From assembly GCA_963675135.1 (NCBI GenBank), contig OY776124.1, positions 13,716,677 to 13,780,676 of the forward strand: 64,000 bases of DNA, written 5' to 3'. A model generated the notes under the pieces. That model was not told the origin of the DNA, made no database searches, and saw only the letters and a program-made list of their open reading frames with translations. Both the position numbers and the translations under genes were made by a program. The stretch's first letter is position 1. Each line of letters opens with the position of its first letter. Positions 34,731 through 47,500 of this stretch are shown here, in pieces. The stretch is from Galeopsis tetrahit (Eukaryota > Streptophyta > Magnoliopsida > Lamiales > Lamiaceae).

Positions 34731-35030
34731 TAGTAATAATTTATAAGTAACATTAAGTTCATTACATTCAATTATAATAATTGGGACATTATTAGAGATG
34801 TTTAAACATGTTTCAATTACGGCACGTTGTTTACTTTTAGTTTAATATTTTTATGTATGTACTAAATACTTTTGGACAGTTTATCTCGTTAGATGTTATA
34901 GTGTCTGAATCATGTTCTAATTTGCACAACAAGTGGGTTGAACCCTTATATTCGAACTCATTCATACGTGGTCGAGCTAGTTTTGTAGGATAAATTAGTT
35001 CAAGATAAATGTGTAATCATATTTAGGAAA
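34731..35030. other. Intergenic, nothing recognised
   Basis: AT-rich with no ORF, repeat pair or RNA gene seen. Confidence 0.4.
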
Positions 35031-35035
35031 GAAAC

Positions 35036-36396
35036 TGATGGAGATAAGATTGTATTTTAATTATTTAGTATTATTTATATTTTTATATAGTGTTAGAGCT
35101 TTGTTTAGATTTTGATTAATTATTAGTGGGTCGGGAGACAAAGTAGGATAGTTCAAGTGGTTAGAGCACCACTACCTAGGCCTTAGGTCCTGGGTTTAAT
35201 TAGTGGGTCGGGTTTTTATGGCTTACACGCCTAAAACCCTAGTTTATCTATTATAAATACGAGTCTCAAGAACATTATAAAGGAAGTTGATTGAATAGAA
35301 AAATATTGGGTTTTATCCTTTTTGACGTGTTTTATTTGTGTTCTTCCAGTATTCATTTTGAATCAATGGATTATCACTTTTAATCTCGTTTACGTATCTT
35401 CCGGGTATTCGTAGAATCAACGGATTTACGTGTGTATTGTGCTTCCGCCTGCATTAGTTGGTATCAGAGCCATAACGATTATGTGGGGTTTATCGTTTAT
35501 CAACGATGAAGCAAAATTACGATACGGAGGAGAAATTTGATTTTCTCTGGTCTCAATTGGCCGCCACCGTCGATGGAATTTTCAACAGCTACAGCCAACG
35601 AGACGAACTTGTCGCACTGGAAACGCTAGCGCCACCACCATCTCCAGTTTTGGCAACCCTTGTCGCCGCCGCCACGGTACCCCCCGTTCCAGAAACTCAT
35701 TCCACCAGTTTCACATCTCTACACAACCAACGGATTCAATCGACGACTTTCATCGACAACGGCCACCACCATCAGACAACACATCCCACCACAGATCCAA
35801 CCAAATTTCGACGCTATTCCTCCTCTATCACAACTCCAAAACAAGCTTTTTTGTGCCAACCGCCGCCAACATTTGCTTATAGTCTCAAGACCTTGGACAA
35901 CGTACGAACTGCAAATGTTTTTTACGTCAAATTTTCTAAGGCGTTAATTAATTTTGCTTTCTCTGATGATGATCCCGTAGTGATTTTTTTTATACTGCTG
36001 TAGATAAGATTCATGCAGATTCGAGGACGAATCTTTTCGAAGAGGGAGAGAATGATGGAGATAAGATTGTATTTTAATTATTTAGTATTATTTATATTTT
36101 TATATAGTGTTAGAGCTTTGTTTAGGTTTTGATTAATTATTAGTGGGCCGGGCTTTTAGGGCTTACACGCCTAATACCCTAGTTTATTTATTATAAATAC
36201 GAGTCTCAAGAACATTGTAAAGGGAGTTGGTTGAATAGAAAAATATTGGGTTTTATCCCTTTTGACGTGTTTTATTTGTGTTCTTCCAGTATTCATTTTG
36301 AATCAATGGATTATCACTTTTAATCTCGTTTACGTATCTTCCGGGTATTCGTAGAATCAAGGGATTTACGTGTGTATCGTGCTTCCGCCTGCATCA
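35036..36396 (+). mobile_element. Short non-autonomous LTR retrotransposon, 1361 bp
   Basis: LTRs at 35036-35456 and 36053-36396 start TGATGGAGATAAGATTG and end CCTGCATTA / CCTGCATCA. TTGGTATCAGAGCC follows the first LTR (Met-tRNA primer site at 35459-35470) and a purine-rich CGAAGAGGGAGAG precedes the second. Flanks GAAAC and GAAAT are a likely 5-bp duplication with one change. Each LTR has TTATAAATAC. The 596-bp interior holds one remnant ORF (35506-36003, 165 codons, Pro/Thr-rich, starting MKQNYDTEEKFDFLW) that may be a gag start, and the string GAGGACGAATCTTTTCGAAG, common just upstream of the 3' LTR in Ty3/gypsy elements. It is probably an internally deleted derivative. The first LTR is longer because of a 63-bp insertion. 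Confidence 0.85.
35136..35198 (+). mobile_element. tRNA-like (SINE-head) insertion in the 5' LTR
   Basis: Sixty-three bases absent from the matching position of the 3' LTR are flanked by a perfect 14-bp duplication ATTAGTGGGTCGGG (35122-35135 and 35199-35212). The insert contains an A-box-like TAGTTCAAGTGGTTAGAGCA and a B-box-like GGTCCTGGGTTTA, as in tRNA-derived SINE heads. It lacks a proper acceptor stem and a poly-A or poly-T tail, so it is a truncated SINE or tRNA-like retrocopy rather than a tRNA gene. Confidence 0.62.
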
Positions 36397-36429
36397 GAAA
36401 TACTGTTTATGGTTTAATTTAAATCTGTT

Positions 36430-36665
36430 AAGTGTCAAATAATTGTCCCACATCGGATTAGCATTGAAGGATCATTGGGTATAAAAGGGGGGACTAGTGT
36501 CTCCATTGATATGCATGAGGCCTTTTGGGGAAAACTCAAAAGCAAAACTGTGAGGGTCTTGTCAACCCAAAGCGGACAATATCATACCAAGTATGGATGG
36601 TCCAAGTCCTGCCCAACTTTACGAGGGCTTGAGGTCCAGCCCAACTTTACGAGGGCTTGAGGATT
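36430..36665 (+). repeat. Solo TRIM/LTR-like repeat
   Basis: Begins TGTCCCACATCGGATTAGCA, has GGGTATAAAAGGGG as a TATA-like site and contains AAAGCGGACAATATCA, a combination frequent in plant TRIM/LTR termini. A short tandem duplication of CCCAACTTTACGAGGGCTTG ends it. No second LTR or target duplication was found. Confidence 0.4.
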
Positions 36666-39600
36666 CATAACTCGTAGATTTACCCAACAAAATCAATTAA
36701 AATATTCGAATTTAATCATAGATATCTCAATATATCTAACAAATGGAACTTTCAAATCACGATCACATGGAGACAATATAAAAAAGACTTCGGACTCGTA
36801 TAGTCGTATTAATGTTAGAATGGACCTTCATATTATTTTCAAGTATCGGCCTGCAATTGACCTAAGGCAATAAAGGCTTTTAATTGAATATTACCCCAAA
36901 ATCCGATGCATGTTATCTTGTCACCAAAATATCAAATTGGTAATGGAGTACTTGTACTAGTGTAATATAGTAGAGAGAAAAAAAAAAACAAATTAATTGG
37001 AATGATAAAATACACATTTTAATTCTTGTTTCCTTTATTATTTTAAAATAATCACCACTAATTACCTTACTAAAAACAATAAAATGTAGAATGAACTTCT
37101 GATTAAAATTGGAAATCCAATCATTTTTATATGGGTTTTATGGGAGTATATATGTAGTGTTTGCAAACACAACAAACTGTTTTCGAAATTACTTATTTTC
37201 AAAATTTTCTATGCTCATATCTTTTAATTCAATACTAATATCAGACATTTGCATACATTTGATTAATTAGTTGGGAAACGATCAATTTATGTAATATGGA
37301 GTAATAATATATAGTGGGGGTTAACAATTAATTAAAGTTGAAGGATTTAATATTTTGGTGGGTTTGCATTTAATTGAAGCACTCTTTCTTGCATGGGGGA
37401 GCGTCAAACTTATTGGTTTTCACCTCTCATGCATTAGAAATGAAAATGACATACTGACTTTTCAAAAAATAAAATTAAATGAAAGTGACATATATAGCTT
37501 GTTTGCATTTATATTTGAAATGTTTGGCTATGGATTTTCTATGTTGGTTTATAGTATTTCATCTCAATACACGTCATATATTAAATGATTATCATGACAA
37601 TTGTCATTTAATATACATATAACTTGTATTTTTATTTATTCTTTGAAGTGTAGGGTATTCTGTCCAAGTACCGACTAATTTGGTCGGGGTATCAATCCCA
37701 CACTTGCAGAAATTCTGTTTAAAGTCAGAGTTTTGCTTATAATTACAACATTGAATAAAATTAGAATATGGGAGCCTAAACAAAAGAAATTACAATTGAT
37801 CAGTTGAACTACCTCATATGAGTAGTGAGGGGCCATCTCCTTTTCTTTATTTGTTTTGGTCAACTTTATAGTAAATATATTGTTAATTAATTATTTAACC
37901 AAATTGAATAATTGAGCTATTTTTTTTTTTTTTTTTGTTAATGACAAAAGAAAAATCGGTGGAAATAATTTCTAGCTAATTAATTTAGATTGTGATATAC
38001 TCAGCTCGTTTCATTTTAATTACTAGCTAATTATCTTTTTTGAAATTACTTAAAATAATTAATGGACCACATTTGCAATTACACGAGTACGTCAATATCC
38101 TATTAACTCCATTTTTCAATTTATGTTTATATTTCCAATGACAATTGCTAGCTACTGATCAACTTTTGAATGAGAGGGTAATAAGGTAATTTTATACGTA
38201 TGTTTATTATTGTTATTATTATTATTAAATGACTTTAATTTATATGCAACAATTTTAAATATGGCAATTAAAATAAAACGGGGTGAGTATCTTACAACTC
38301 AAATTTGTCCAAGCTCTATTTAATTTATTTTAATTTGCAGTTTTCATGCAATGCAAAAGTTCTTTTTGGGGGGATATATTAATTAATTAATTTGTCTTCT
38401 AAAATAAGTAAGTATTTTCAAACCTCAACAAAACAAACAACTAGCTACTAGTTAGCCAATGTAGGGTGGCTATATTTTTCTTTTAATACTCATCAGATCA
38501 TTAAACTAATATAAATAGTTTGACAATCATGTAATTACTAATTATATATATATTCATTGAGTTTGTCATAATCCTGATTCTACTGCCTGAAATTAAGGTC
38601 CTAGACATTCTTAAGAATATTTCAATTCATTGAGAAATGGAATTTTTGAATTAAGAGATGGAAAACATTCCAAGAGAATGACAAATATATTAAATTATTA
38701 AAACTTGTGTATCTTCCCCTTGTTTTTATGCGTGTTTGAAAATGTCAATTTATAATATAATGCATTTGATATACACAAATTAAATGAATAAAAATAATAT
38801 ATGTATAAATTATACTGTATAATATTCTTTTCTGATATGTATATTTTAAAACATTAATTAATTAGCATTTCAGGATAAAAGGATAAAAATGGGCAATTAT
38901 TAAGCTCATTAACAAAATAAGTTAATAATTGGTGGTTGTTAATACACCCCTCTATTTATATACATATAAAAAAAATCTAGAAATGTTAAATAAAATCAAC
39001 TGAAAAAATAACATTTCAAAATATTAAAAACATCAAACTCAATATAATCGATGTCACACGAGTCACATGAGATTAAATTTTCCAAAACTAACACATAAGT
39101 AGAATGACCGATATTAACCCATATATTTATTCCTAAAATCAACTTCTCATTTTAATTAATAAAAATGTTTTGCACTTATATATGAAGGGTAAAACTGTAA
39201 TAAAATTGCGTTTCTTAATTATATACAGAAGTGATAAAAAATAAAATTAGACGGATGAAGCTTTTATTTAGCAAATTTAATTTCAATTAATCTGAAACGA
39301 GTTTCGCACGATATATGTCTAATTTACCCAATATATCTTATAAAGAATCCATATATTGTTTGTTTTGATTTCGAAAGTGATAGTAGTAATGAATTTGTAG
39401 GAGTAACTATGAATTTTACATATACACGAATTCTATTATAATACTTTTAGACACAAAATTTAAAACAAATGTAGATAAAATAATTTTTCTTTTTTTATCA
39501 ATAAAAATGGTTTTATTCCAAAGATGATTCAAGTGTACTTAGGGCATTGGGGGAGTTGAATGATTATGAGTTAAGTTGAATAACATTTTAAATAATTAAA

Positions 39601-41222
39601 TGATGATTGAATTATAAAAATAAAATACTAACATTTTTTTTCATAAGAGAAAAAATTATGAATAAATTTGATAGGCGAACTAATAAGTGAGTTAGAAATA
39701 GTAGTGGATATTATCCCATGAGATAAGGTAAATTGGTTGGACAGGAGAGAAGTTGCTGGGACAAATGAGACAAATTTCAAATTCGAACATACACCTTACC
39801 ATTACCACATTTCATTTACCTTCTCATAAAAACGGTGAAACGGCTAGTTTTCAATATTTCAACTTCGATCTGGAAAAAGGCAAATTTTTCCCGTTTTGTC
39901 TGTACCGTTATTGGCAAAAGCAAAAATTCATCAAACTTTTCAACCAAAGTATCATTACATTCAAATTCTTAACCTAAACAATCCAACAATTAAATTGATA
40001 TTAATGTTTATATAAAACTAGTATAGAATCCGTGGGTTTAAAAAAAATCGTATAATTATTTTACAATGTTACAAAATTACACTAAATTTAGGTTTGTTAA
40101 TTTACTCAAAGAAAATATTGTTAAGATTATATATATAAAAAAGTACGATGAGAAGGCAAATTCAAAAAATGGATAGTAACATAACTTTTAACCTTTTTTA
40201 AATGGTCCTAAAAAAGTTAAATGTGTCAATTTAATTCCATTTTTTTTTATAAATAATTTTGTTTTGGTCCCAAAAAAGTTAAATGTACCAATATAGTTCC
40301 ATTTTTTTGCAAGTTATCATGTTTTGGTCCAAAAATGTTAAATGCAATTGTAAATTAAAATAATGAGACTAAATTGATACATTTAACTTTTTTTTAGATC
40401 AAAACAGAACAAATTGTAAAAAAATTGGGCTAAATTGATACTTTTAATCTTTTTGGGACCAAAACAAAACTAATTGTAGAAAAATGGATTAAATTGATAC
40501 ATTTAACTTTATTTTAGATTATTTTTTTAAAAAAAGTAGAAAGTTATGAGATTGAATTCACTTCTATTCTTAAAAAAAAAATGATTCGGGATTTCAAGTA
40601 AAAATGTCATGTCGGATAGGGGGACTTACAAATATATGATAAAGATATAGGGCTATATGTGTTTAATACTCTAATTAATTTTTCATAAAAATAAAATCTA
40701 AATAATTAGTGCTTTCGACATTTATATCATTCGATTTTTTATTTTTTTTTAAGTAAAGACTCCAATTTTTTTTTAAAAATATATTAAATGGCGTATGATG
40801 TTTATTGCGTGAATTTTGTTTGTAAGTTGTAACCTGAATATTGCATTACAATTGCAATTTTTTTAAATTTTGCCTAATTACTTTTTTTTTCAAAGAAATT
40901 AACCGTTGCATGAATTATAATCGATCGATTCACACTTTTACTTTGCTCTTTAGCAGGCTTTGAGCAGATACAAAGTAAAATTAAAGTATAAAGGAATAGT
41001 ACCTTTTAATTAAAATCTAGTACTGTAGCATTTTATCGTGTACTTTCTCCTTTTTGTCGATGGAAGTTACGTCCAATGGAGAAATGAGATTTCTCTGAAA
41101 TAATTAAATTAAAATAAATAATACTCCAATGTAGTCTGGTTTAATGATTTAAATCAATCCACCTGACTTATATTAAATATTAGAGACACAAAAATGGTGG
41201 TTGATGCAATAAATTCGTCTAA
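36666..41222. other. Long AT-rich gene-free stretch
   Basis: About 4.5 kb with poly-A and poly-T runs, short microsatellites (TTA repeats near 38208-38226, TA repeats near 38545) and no ORF with recognisable homology. The only structured part is the inverted repeat near 40190-40510. The 37650-37870 block has moderately complex sequence, but I could not assign it. Confidence 0.5.
40190..40510. repeat. Fold-back (inverted repeat) element
   Basis: Left-arm motifs AAAAAAGTTAAATGTGTCAATTTA and TTTTGGTCCCAAAAAAGTTA reappear as complements in the right arm (TAAATTGATACATTTAACTTTT, TAATCTTTTTGGGACCAAAA), with internal repetition in each arm. The RNA or DNA could fold into a long imperfect hairpin. 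Ends are not sharp and no target duplication was found; a decayed MITE is likely. Confidence 0.6.
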
Positions 41223-41230
41223 CTCATACA

Positions 41231-42691
41231 CAAGGGCGGATCTTAAGTATGGCTATTGGCTAGGGTGGCTGTAGCCACCCAGCCATTTTGGAATTTTTTA
41301 TATATATATTTTAAAAATAAAATTCAAAATAATTGTTTTACACTGATGCATTATCCACAGTGCTGGTGAGGAATTTTGAGTTTTAAGTTTGACACATGTG
41401 CGCCACCTCAAAAATTTCCTACTCCTATCTCAAAAAACTTCTACCCCCTCCAATGCATTCTACCTCAAAAAAATAATACAAATAAAAAATAGTTGGGACC
41501 ACATTAAAACCCACTCTCGCAAGTGAGTTACACTCTCCAAATTGTTCTCTTATTTTTCTCATGTGTTGTTCACTCTCCCTCTATCCCACTCTCTTTTTCC
41601 CTAATTTTTTACTTCTACTTGGGTAGAAGAACTTCTACCCAATTCATCCTCTCTCCTCCACATAAGCACTCCCACAACCCCTTCTACCCTACATTTGAGG
41701 TAGGAGTAGAAATCCACATGGGACTTCTACCCCCATTGGAGATGCTCTTATGTGGTTGGAGTGGGTAAGTTACACGGGTTTTTCACCATAGTACTGATGG
41801 ATCGTGATTAATATTCATAAAATTAATTATTAATTGAAAACAAATGCTTGTTTCATTTTTCTAACATTTGTTTAAGTCCAATTAGTTTATTTGAATCCAA
41901 AATAAGTTTAATCTATGTTTGTTTTGAGATTCACCCGACTGGACACGAGATGTAACGTCTTACGTCTTTCGATTTGTTCTAATTGAGAAAAAAATGATAT
42001 ATGTTCCAAAACCTTCATTTTTTTAAAAAAATGTTCACTAAAAAATAAAAAATTAATTTACGTTCTATAAATTTATAAATTACTTAATTTAAGTCTAATT
42101 TTTTTGCGGTGACACCAAAACAATAGTTTCACTCATGTTTTTGTTAAGTGCACATAAAATTATGGGAAATTGACAGAAGTTGTAAAGCGGTGTGGAAAAA
42201 ACATTATGTGGATAAAAAATAATTATTAGTCACTATTTATAATTTGAATAATGAAGAAAAATTATGTAAATTAACCAATTTACGATTATGAGACGTAAAT
42301 TAATTTTTTATCTTTTTTGAGATATAAATTAAGCAATTTACGAAATTATGAGACATAAATTAAATTTTGGAACATTTTTTTAAAAATGTGAAAGTTATGG
42401 GATGCAAACAATATTTTTCTCTGTTCTAGTTTGATATTTAAAATTCAAGTTTCATCATCCAACATCACTTACTTTTACACAATTGATTTGACATAAATTT
42501 ACATTTTATCATATTTCAAATCTCAAAACAAACAAACGCAACAACTATTCATAGGACTTTTAAATTCATATTTTTTCTTTCTGAATTTTCACCATTCTAT
42601 ATAATTTCAAAATAATTAATGGTGTTTTTATCCTAATAAAATATATTTTTTACTTAACCCATCCCATTTTTTAAACCTGGCTCCGCCCTTG
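41231..42691. mobile_element. Non-autonomous hAT element, 1461 bp
   Basis: A perfect 8-bp target duplication CTCATACA lies at 41223-41230 and 42692-42699. Terminal repeats are CAAGGGCGGA and, as complement, CAAGGGCGGAGCC. The left subterminal region has a hairpin TGGCTAGGGTGGCTGTAGCCACCCAGCCA. An inner block (about 41395-41760) has its own inverted match of the CCTACTCCTACCTCAAA / TCCAATG type, so another decayed MITE may lie inside. A MULE-type MITE occupies 41985-42421. No transposase. Confidence 0.82.
41985..42421. mobile_element. MULE-type MITE nested in the hAT element, 437 bp
   Basis: Flanks TGTTCTAATT (41975-41984) and TGTTCTAGTT (42422-42431) form a 10-bp duplication with one mismatch. 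Inverted arms share GAGAAAAA, TTTTTTTAAAAAAATGTTC and AAAAAATTAATTTACGTYYT. Noncoding. Confidence 0.7.
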
Positions 42692-42699
42692 CTCATACA

Positions 42700-42927
42700 A
42701 CTCGGTGTTTGGTGATTACGTATAAGTTTGCAAAACACTTTTGAAATCCTTTGTTAATAATCTCATTTGTAAAAGGGGTGTCAACTCGATGGTTAACAAA
42801 CTTGCTCGAGCTTTCCAATTCTATGTGGGCTCACATTGTTGGATTGACCTTCCCAATTTCATGGATGGACTCTCCATAAATTCGTGTATTTGCTTCAAAA
42901 ATACATAAGTTGCATACTTGTATTGGT
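42700..42927. other. Intergenic, nothing recognised
   Basis: Short stretch between two transposons; no feature seen. Confidence 0.4.
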
Positions 42928-45804
42928 GGGCTATTAACGCCCCATATAATGTATACACACCCCCAAATGTTAAACACACCCAATTAAAATTTAAAAATCA
43001 ATTTTTATTACTAAACATACGACCCTTTAACACCTAAAACAAAACACAAATTAAATAAAAACTAAAATAACATTATTAAAATTAAGTAAATCTTAAAAAT
43101 ATATTATCCGTAAAAAAATATTTAATAATATAAAATAAATTAAATAAATATTTGAATGAAAAAATCAACTAAAAAATTTAAAACATTATAAAAAATCAAC
43201 TAAAATTTCAAAATAATTAAATTGATTTTTTTAAAATTAAATAAATCAAATAAAATTTAAAAATAACTAAATTAAAAACATCAATTTAAGAAATCAAAAT
43301 TTTAATAAACTAAATAAAAAAGAGAGAGAAAAATCAATTCAATCTTAAAAAATTACTTAAAAAAATCAAATATAAAAAAAATCTTCAAAAATAAATTAAT
43401 GGCTAAAAAAAATCAACTAAATCTTCAAAAACTTATTTAATTAATTAATTTTTGAAGATTTAGGTGATTTTTTTAATATATTTTTTTATTTATTTATCTT
43501 TTTTATATTAATTTAAATTCTTGATTTTTTAATTATTTTTTAATTTAAATATTTTTTACAACTTATCAAACTTATTAAATATTTTTACGTTTTTAATTAT
43601 TTTTCATTGATTTTTAAAATTTTATTTGATTATTTTTATTTATTTTTTTCTGAATATTTTCAAATTTTATTAAATCTTCTCCGATTTTTTTTCCCAAAAT
43701 TTAATTGATTTGTTACTTTAAATATCTTGTCGACTTTTTAATACTATTTTCAAATTTTAAATATATTTTTTCAGATTTTTTAATAATTATATAGGATTAC
43801 TTAGTTATTTTATCAATATCTACTTTTGTCTTTAAAACAATGGGGTATGTAAACCATTAGATTTTTTAATAATTATATATGGGTTACTTAGGGGTGTATT
43901 CAATTGAGATTCTGTCGGATTTTTTTGGACTTTTAAAAGTCAGTGGATTTAAAAAATCCATAGACTCCATACAGAGTTTGACTGACTTTTTTATTGATTT
44001 ATATGGATTTTCATAGGTTTAACAGAATTGTGAAATGCACATTTTTTTTATTGATTTACATGAATTTCCAAAGACTACTTTTTTATTGATTTATATGAAT
44101 TTTCATAGGTTTAACAGAATTGTGAAATGCACATTTTTTTTATTGATTTACATGAATTTTCAAAGACTACGCCCTTGTATATAAAAAATAATTATCTAAA
44201 TTATTTAGAAAAAATACAAAAATATATTAGTTCAAAAAAAAAATTTATTATTCTCATCATCATTTTACTTTTACTGTTTAGTATGAAATTATAATTTCAT
44301 TGAGTGACTGTAAAAAGGTTTACAAGTGGGGTATTTATATATACAAAATGTATTTTTATCTACCAAATATACATCAAATATTTACAAAATATTTAAGAAA
44401 TAAGGATAAACATAATATATTATAAAGATGTATACAAATCATGTTAATATTATATTATATTCATTATAATATAGAGATGCAATGGCATGATTAATTCCTT
44501 TTTAATGGAAATAAAGGTTGGGATTTTCTATGGTCAGAAAGGGTGATCGCCCTTCCTGACGACAGGAAACCAATAAAAAATTGACACCTCGTTTACTTTC
44601 GCTATAGTGCGATTTAGCTTTGCCGTGTAATAAAATAATTAATTTTAGAAATAAAATATGTAAATTACCGAAATATCCTATCTTTTAAAAACTCAAATTT
44701 TATACAGTATATTTATAAATTTAATTATATAAAATACAAATCATTTATTTTCATATTTTTCAGCCTTATGCCCCCTTCCCCCACCGGCCACCACCACCCT
44801 GTCGCTGCCGGTCCCTACCCTGGACATCCCGCTGCCACGACCCCACCTTCCCTCTTGCCGAAACCCCAAATTTCAATAACACCAAATTCAATTATACAAA
44901 CTCTGTAAAAAAAAATTCCATTATACAAATCAAAGACTATATATATATGGGTAACAACAGGACATCACACCACAATATAATTGCTTCATTGAAGGTATCA
45001 AAGAAGATCAGCTTTTTTGCCCTCTTATGGGTCTCAGTGATACGTTTCTCGTAGGGAGCCAATTCAGCAAACTTAATTCAGAAATCATTAACAATTGTTT
45101 TCTAATTTCATAATACTAAAATCTTGTTTCAAAATTCAATCCCCAAATTTCAATTGCTAGCCATTGTTTTCTTGTTAAGGAATTAAATATTCCTTCAAAA
45201 TCCAATCTCTAAATTTCAAAATCTCCCTTCTTGTTATCAATTGCTACAGCAGTAGTTAAACATAAATTAATTGATTAAATCAATCTTTCTGCGGTGTGCG
45301 GCGGTTTCGAGAGGGTGGAGTGACACGACGATTGGGAAGAAGATGAGACAATTGAAAACTCGGATTTTTTAGAGTGGTTAGGAGAAGAAAAGGGAGGAGA
45401 CGAGGCTGGGTTTAGTACTGAATTAGGGATGGAGATCGAGGTCCACGAAAATAGCGAAAGCGGTTTGCAAAAAAATGTGTTTGAGGAGGGACGGCGGCTC
45501 ATTTCTAGAAGTGTTGGGAATAAAATGATATATGTTTTGATTAAATACCAAAACCCCCTGAGACATGCCCAAAACCCCCTGAGACATGCCTAAGTCAAGA
45601 TGATTGTGTTCTAAGATTGTTATGTGTTCTAAGATTGTTAGAACACATAGTATGAGGCTAGATGAGAAGCTGATATGTTAGGCAGCTCTTAGATGACTAG
45701 ATGCACAATGTAAGGGGGAACCTATACTTTAAAAATGATCAAGATAAAGTCCCCTCAAGGCTCAAAATCTGGAACAAACACTAAGGACAAGCATACTCCA
45801 TTTA

Positions 45805-46215
45805 AAACCACATGCTCTGATCAGGAGAGTTGTCCAGAAGAGTTAGTTCTATGCAAAAACAAGATTGCAAAGCTCAAAAGGACAAGATTAGTCAAATGCT
45901 CTGATCAGGAGAGTTGTCCAGAGAAGTTAACTCTGTGAAAAACATCATCTCTGAAGCTAAAAGAACAAATATGCTGATCAGGAGAGTTGTCCCAGAAGAG
46001 TTGTCTCAGCAAGTTTGAACTAGAACAAAGATTCAAATGATTGAAGGTCAACCATGCTGAAGAGTTAAAGACAACCATTCCCTAAAGAATCTCAATACAA
46101 CTTTCAAAGATCAACTTGAAGTAAAAGAAAGGGAAAGAGCCAAGTCATCTGAAAATGAGCAAGCCAACCTTGCTGATAAGCAAATCTGCTGATAGTGATA
46201 AGGAGAGTTGTCCAT
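45805..46215 (+). repeat. Direct repeats in U3 of the 5' LTR
   Basis: The motif CTGATCAGGAGAGTTGTCC followed by AGAAGAGTT or a variant occurs near 45815, 45900 and 45973, with a partial copy (AAGGAGAGTTGTCC) near 46199. Such U3 arrays upstream of a TATA box often act as enhancer modules in plant copia elements; that role is inferred. Most of the array is absent from the 3' LTR. Confidence 0.7.
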
Positions 46216-46453
46216 TTGATAAGGAATGTTGTTCTATCATTGGATCAATCCTCAGAAGCCATGTCCAAGTCCTAACAAGAAGTCAAACATTGGGAAAAGT
46301 GCTGCAGAATGAAGACAAAGTCTTACAAGCCGTTTACTACCCAAATGAGGACATGTCACTATCAAGAATCTGTCTTCCAGTTTGAAGAACTCAAGGAAGA
46401 CATTTATAGCAATTTGAGGCTGCCTCTCCAACGGGCAAATCCTCCATTTTGTC

Positions 46454-46461
46454 TATAAATA
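46454..46461 (+). promoter_or_regulatory. LTR TATA box, copia element 2
   Basis: TATAAATA preceded by TTTTGTC, conserved in the 3' LTR at 59749-59756. Candidate core promoter for the element. Confidence 0.6.
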
Positions 46462-47362
46462 CAGAAGTGAGAAGACCATTTGAAAGCAACAATCCAACTA
46501 CCAATCCAACTGAGCAAGTATTCTGAAGTTCATAGAACTTACAAGCTTTCAAAAGACTATCTTAGTCTTCATACACTTCTTCTAAGCTGAACTCACTGTA
46601 TATTCATACACAAGCTTAGAGAGATATCCTATCCTTATACAGTGATCTTCATTGTAAAGGATATCTCATTAGTTGGAACATTACTTCAATCCTTACCCCT
46701 TTCAAGTGAGAAAGAGAGAAGGTTGTAGTAGTAGAAGTGGTAGGAGCTGACTGTTGAGAGAAGAACAGTTCAGTTCTGAGTTGAGAAGAGGGTACTAGGA
46801 CTCTAGACATCCTAGGGATCAATTCACCAAGGAGTGGTGTTATTGATCAAGTGCACCTTGACACTATAAAACAAGTTAATTCCAGGAGTGAAGGAATTAT
46901 CCTGTTAAATCAGGGAAAGTGGATGTAGGAGCTTGAGTCTTTGAACCACTATAAACTCTTGTGTTGATTTGCCTTACAAAGTACTTACATTCATTCAACA
47001 CTGCACACAAAACTGATCTTTCAAAAGATACATATTCAAAGACTGTGCAATACTGATTTGGACAAGTTCCCTGAAGCTAAACTGGACTGTATTGGATTGA
47101 CAAAGTGATTTCAGAAACTTAAGGAGTCTAAACTTAAAGGGCCAACCACTATTCTGCACCTATAACTCCCCTAGATAGTTATTCAACTAAGTACTCAATA
47201 GTACTTAGTAGTCTGATTATCTTAGAAGAGTTTATCATCTTCAGCAGAGTTGTCCAAGACAACCTTGCTGAGCTCTGGTTTGATCATAAGTTGAAAGATT
47301 TGCATACAAGTGTATTCCCCCCCCCCATACACTTGTTATATACTCCTTTCAGGACCAACAAG

Positions 47363-47374
47363 TGGTATCAGAGC
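47363..47374 (+). other. Primer binding site (initiator Met-tRNA), copia element 2
   Basis: TGGTATCAGAGC lies two bases after the 5' LTR, complementary to initiator tRNA-Met. Confidence 0.95.
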
Positions 47375-47500
47375 AGGGGTTCAAAGACCACTGCCTCTGA
47401 AAATCCATCTTGATTTTCAAAATTCACATATTTGTGTGGTCACTGAACTGATCTCTATCTTAAATCTATTACTTGTTGACTAACTGTTTATTATTGAGAT

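Larger units (their letters stand above)
45512..47360 (+). repeat. 5' LTR of copia element 2, 1849 bp
   Basis: Pairs with 59264-60661. It is 451 bp longer: it keeps about 410 bp (about 45784-46198) missing from the 3' LTR, and has duplications of about 20 bp (CCCCCTGAGACATGCC, near 45556) and 19 bp (GTTCTAAGATTGTTA, near 45608). A TATAAATA at 46454-46461 is the probable core promoter. A C-run lies near 47318. Confidence 0.93.

Noticed and set aside
35140..35198. Functional tRNA gene
   Set aside because: A and B box-like motifs are present but there is no acceptor stem pairing or Pol III terminator, and the piece is a recent insertion with a 14-bp duplication.
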